Shown here: positions 5,723 to 6,980 of the stretch, piece after piece
Layout: each line of letters starts with the position of its first letter
How positions within the stretch are numbered: position 1 is the first letter of the stretch
From: Geobacter sp. UBA5608
GTDB taxonomy: Bacteria; Desulfobacterota; Desulfuromonadia; Geobacterales; Pseudopelobacteraceae
NCBI GenBank assembly: GCA_002424705.1
Contig: DIKW01000042.1
Location: 7,351-14,330, forward strand
Reading direction: 5' to 3'
Length of the DNA stretch: 6,980 nucleotides
The notes under the pieces: model-generated
The model's database searches: none
Told to the model about the DNA's origin: nothing
Seen by the model: only the letters and a program-made list of their open reading frames with translations
Translations under genes and position numbers: made by a program

Positions 5723-6358
5723 ATGAGCAAATTCACGGGCACCACTAAGGAGTTCAAGCGCTACATCGGCCCCCACTTGAGGAACCTCGTTCAACAAATC
5801 ACCCGCAGGCACAGGGTGGCTGTCGGGGCGTGCGAGCACTGCGGTGCGGACGGCAAGCTCGAAGCGGCCCACGTCCGCGGACGTGATCGAACGATGATCA
5901 TCGATTTTCTGCTCGGCACACCCGATTCAGACGCATCGGTTAATGTCGACCTGAAAAAGTTCGAGCAGGACTTCAAGCGCGAACACGATCCCGTTGAGAA
6001 GTCGATTCTGGTACTTTGCACGAACTGCCACCGCAAGTACGACTCAGTCCCACAGAATATGGTCGACACGCGTGCCGATGGGCGAACGAACCCAGCGGAG
6101 CTACTCAGACATGACATTCTGCCCATCTCCTTGCAGCCGGCTCGCCCGGATGACTTCAAAGCGATGCTGCTGAAGCACCAAGAGGCGGTCATCGAGGTGT
6201 TTTACGAAGATGGCTCGGTAGGCCGCAAGCGCTGGAATGCCTCGCGTTTCACTGAAACCTCGAATGTGTTTGGCAACCTGCGGTCCCGACCGGAGTTTCA
6301 CAAGGGCGTGTGGCAAGAGAGCGGCATCATTAAGGTCAACGTCCGGGTCACTGAGTGA
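5723..6358 (+). CDS. HNH endonuclease with additional C-terminal domain
   Basis: A 211-residue protein. The HNH module shows the zinc knuckle C37-x2-C40 (CEHCG), AAH with H50 as the likely first catalytic His, and CTNCHRKYD with C99-x2-C102 and H103. The stretch between these (about 55-95) is a long charged insertion. Residues about 120-211 form a separate domain with DILPISLQPARPDDFKAMLL (131-150), IEVFYEDG (157-164), RWNASRFTETSNVFGNLRSR (170-189), then RPEFHKGVWQESGI. I recall this tail from other nuclease-like hypotheticals but cannot name it; it may read DNA or a base mark. AGGAGG precedes the ATG by a few bases. It is the last clear gene of the Nmad2-Nmad3-HNH set, 30 bp after Nmad3, and is much more GC-rich than the Nmad2-like gene. 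It is expected to cut DNA in the cytoplasm. Confidence 0.87.
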   Translation: MSKFTGTTKEFKRYIGPHLRNLVQQITRRHRVAVGACEHCGADGKLEAAHVRGRDRTMIIDFLLGTPDSDASVNVDLKKFEQDFKREHDPVEKSILVLCTNCHRKYDSVPQNMVDTRADGRTNPAELLRHDILPISLQPARPDDFKAMLLKHQEAVIEVFYEDGSVGRKRWNASRFTETSNVFGNLRSRPEFHKGVWQESGIIKVNVRVTE

Positions 6359-6528
6359 TGCCCAACAAGGTAAGTAGACCGCTCGCAATAGCCGCGCTGG
6401 TCACCGCCGAGCCTATTAGCTTGGGCACCAAACACCTTTTCTGTCATAAAACGGCTTTCGTGACGGACAAGATGCCAACTGTCACAAAAAACAACAATTG
6501 TGACATTAAAAAGATTCCAACCCATTAA
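6358..6528 (+). CDS. Possible 56-residue ORF coupled to the HNH stop codon
   Basis: ATG at 6358 overlaps the HNH stop codon as TGATG, a classic coupling arrangement, and the frame stays open to TAA at 6526-6528. The peptide starts MPNKVSRPLAIAALVTAEP and its second half is rich in Lys, Thr and Asn. No domain is recognised. The frame length is within what chance allows, the last third contains an inverted repeat, and there is no independent Shine-Dalgarno beyond the HNH 3' end. It may be a real small partner or only noncoding DNA. Confidence 0.28.
   Translation: MPNKVSRPLAIAALVTAEPISLGTKHLFCHKTAFVTDKMPTVTKNNNCDIKKIPTH
6480..6505. repeat. 8-bp inverted repeat near the right edge of the island
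   Basis: TGTCACAA and TTGTGACA form a perfect 8-bp inverted repeat around a 10-base A/C loop (6488-6497). No T-tract follows on either strand, so it is not a standard terminator. The same TGTCACAA also occurs at 1049-1056 near the left edge of the plus-strand cluster. It could be a protein binding site or a remnant of an element end. Confidence 0.45.
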
Positions 6529-6563
6529 CTCGGGGAAAATTTGTTGGTGGCCGCGCTTTAAGT

Positions 6564-6607
6564 AAAACAGCCGGACGTGGGTATGACACCCCGCGTCCGG
6601 CTGTTTT
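6564..6607. terminator. Bidirectional intrinsic terminator
   Basis: A perfect 14-bp stem, AAAACAGCCGGACG (6564-6577) and CGTCCGGCTGTTTT (6594-6607), encloses a 16-base loop. GC-rich core pairs are flanked by an A-run on one side and a T-run on the other, so it can terminate transcripts from both directions. It would stop the island operon on the plus strand and the chemotaxis gene, whose stop codon lies about 20 bases away, on the minus strand. Confidence 0.88.
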
Positions 6608-6627
6608 GTGTTTATAAGTTTCTAAAA

Positions 6628-6980
6628 TTAAAGCGTAAACCGTGCCACCATCTGCTGGAGCTCGCTGGCCGAGCCGGCCAGCTGATTGGCGGAGGTGCGG
6701 GTCTCTTCGGCGCCGCTGGCGGCCTCGCTGACCACACTGGTGATGTGGTGCATGTTTTCGGAGATGCCGGAGGTGCTTGATGATTGCAGATTAACGGCCT
6801 GGGCTACCTGGGCCACATGCTGCTGCAGCAGACCGATCTTCTGGCGGATGGAGATGATCGCTTCGCAGGAAAGTCGCGCCCCCTCCCCCCCCTCATGGAC
6901 CTGGGTTGAGCTTTGCTCCATGGCAGAAACAACCGTTTTTACATCGTTCTGCAGTGCGGTGATGATGCCCTGAATCTCGC
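6628..6980 (-). CDS. Methyl-accepting chemotaxis protein, C-terminal fragment
   Basis: The frame enters from the right edge of the window and ends with TAA at 6628-6630, giving about 117 visible residues. The sequence EIQGIITALQNDVKTVVSAM, then VHEGGEGARLS, and later SEAASGAEETRTSANQLAGS and ASELQQMVARF is the C-terminal returning helix of the MCP cytoplasmic signalling coiled coil, including the adaptation region. The hairpin tip that contacts CheA/CheW, HAMP domain and sensor domain lie outside the window. There is no CheR-tethering pentapeptide at the C-terminus. The coding strand contains a run of eight G (6885-6892) encoding Glu-Gly-Gly; a length change there would shift the frame. This is probably core DNA of a motile bacterium and marks the right limit of the island. 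Confidence 0.9.
   Translation of the reverse strand, partial: EIQGIITALQNDVKTVVSAMEQSSTQVHEGGEGARLSCEAIISIRQKIGLLQQHVAQVAQAVNLQSSSTSGISENMHHITSVVSEAASGAEETRTSANQLAGSASELQQMVARFTL

Noticed and set aside
6480..6505. Inverted repeat as an intrinsic terminator
   Set aside because: The stem is AT-rich in part, the loop is 10 bases, and no T-run follows on either strand; the real terminator is at 6564-6607.
1..6980. CRISPR array, tRNA gene, integrase or insertion sequence
   Set aside because: No regularly spaced repeats, no cloverleaf-like segment and no transposase or recombinase frame were seen on either strand.

Overview
The window looks like a small accessory island set between two core genes of a Gram-negative, probably proteobacterial or desulfuromonad-type, motile bacterium. 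The left edge (1-252) is the 3' end of uup, an ABC-F ATPase gene. The right edge (6628-6980, minus strand) is the 3' end of a methyl-accepting chemotaxis protein gene. Both read as GC-rich core DNA (about 60-65% GC by eye in uup). The DNA between is more mixed: about 40% GC in the gene at 4012-4749 and clearly higher in the gene at 5723-6358. That suggests parts of different origin. I cannot name the genus. No integrase, transposase, tRNA or CRISPR array is visible.

Left module (249-960, minus strand): a toxin-first HigBA/RelE-type toxin-antitoxin pair. It has a near-consensus promoter with a 7-bp inverted repeat between the -35 and -10 boxes. The antitoxin stop codon shares the tetramer CTAG with the uup stop codon, so the pair abuts the core gene directly.

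Central module (about 1018-3977, plus strand): a tightly packed set of genes I cannot assign to a known system. In order they are a 130-residue multi-pass membrane protein, a 354-residue Cys-containing protein, a 220-residue protein with a DUF2225-like zinc ribbon, two very short ORFs (40 and 29 codons) with good Shine-Dalgarno sequences, and a 138-residue protein with a Cys cluster. Overlaps of 26, 10 and 17 bp suggest an operon. A 9-bp hairpin after the membrane gene and a perfect 12-bp palindrome between the two short ORFs could modulate expression.

Right module (4012-6358, perhaps to 6528, plus strand): two proteins I recognise as likely Nucleotide-modification-associated domain families (Nmad2-like and Nmad3-like), followed by an HNH endonuclease with an extra C-terminal domain. 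Gaps are about 30 bp and each gene has its own ribosome binding site. The working hypothesis is that the two Nmad proteins sense or produce a modified base and the HNH protein cuts DNA accordingly, making a compact restriction-like defence unit. A 56-codon ORF may be coupled to the HNH stop codon. A strong bidirectional terminator (6564-6607) separates the island from the chemotaxis gene.
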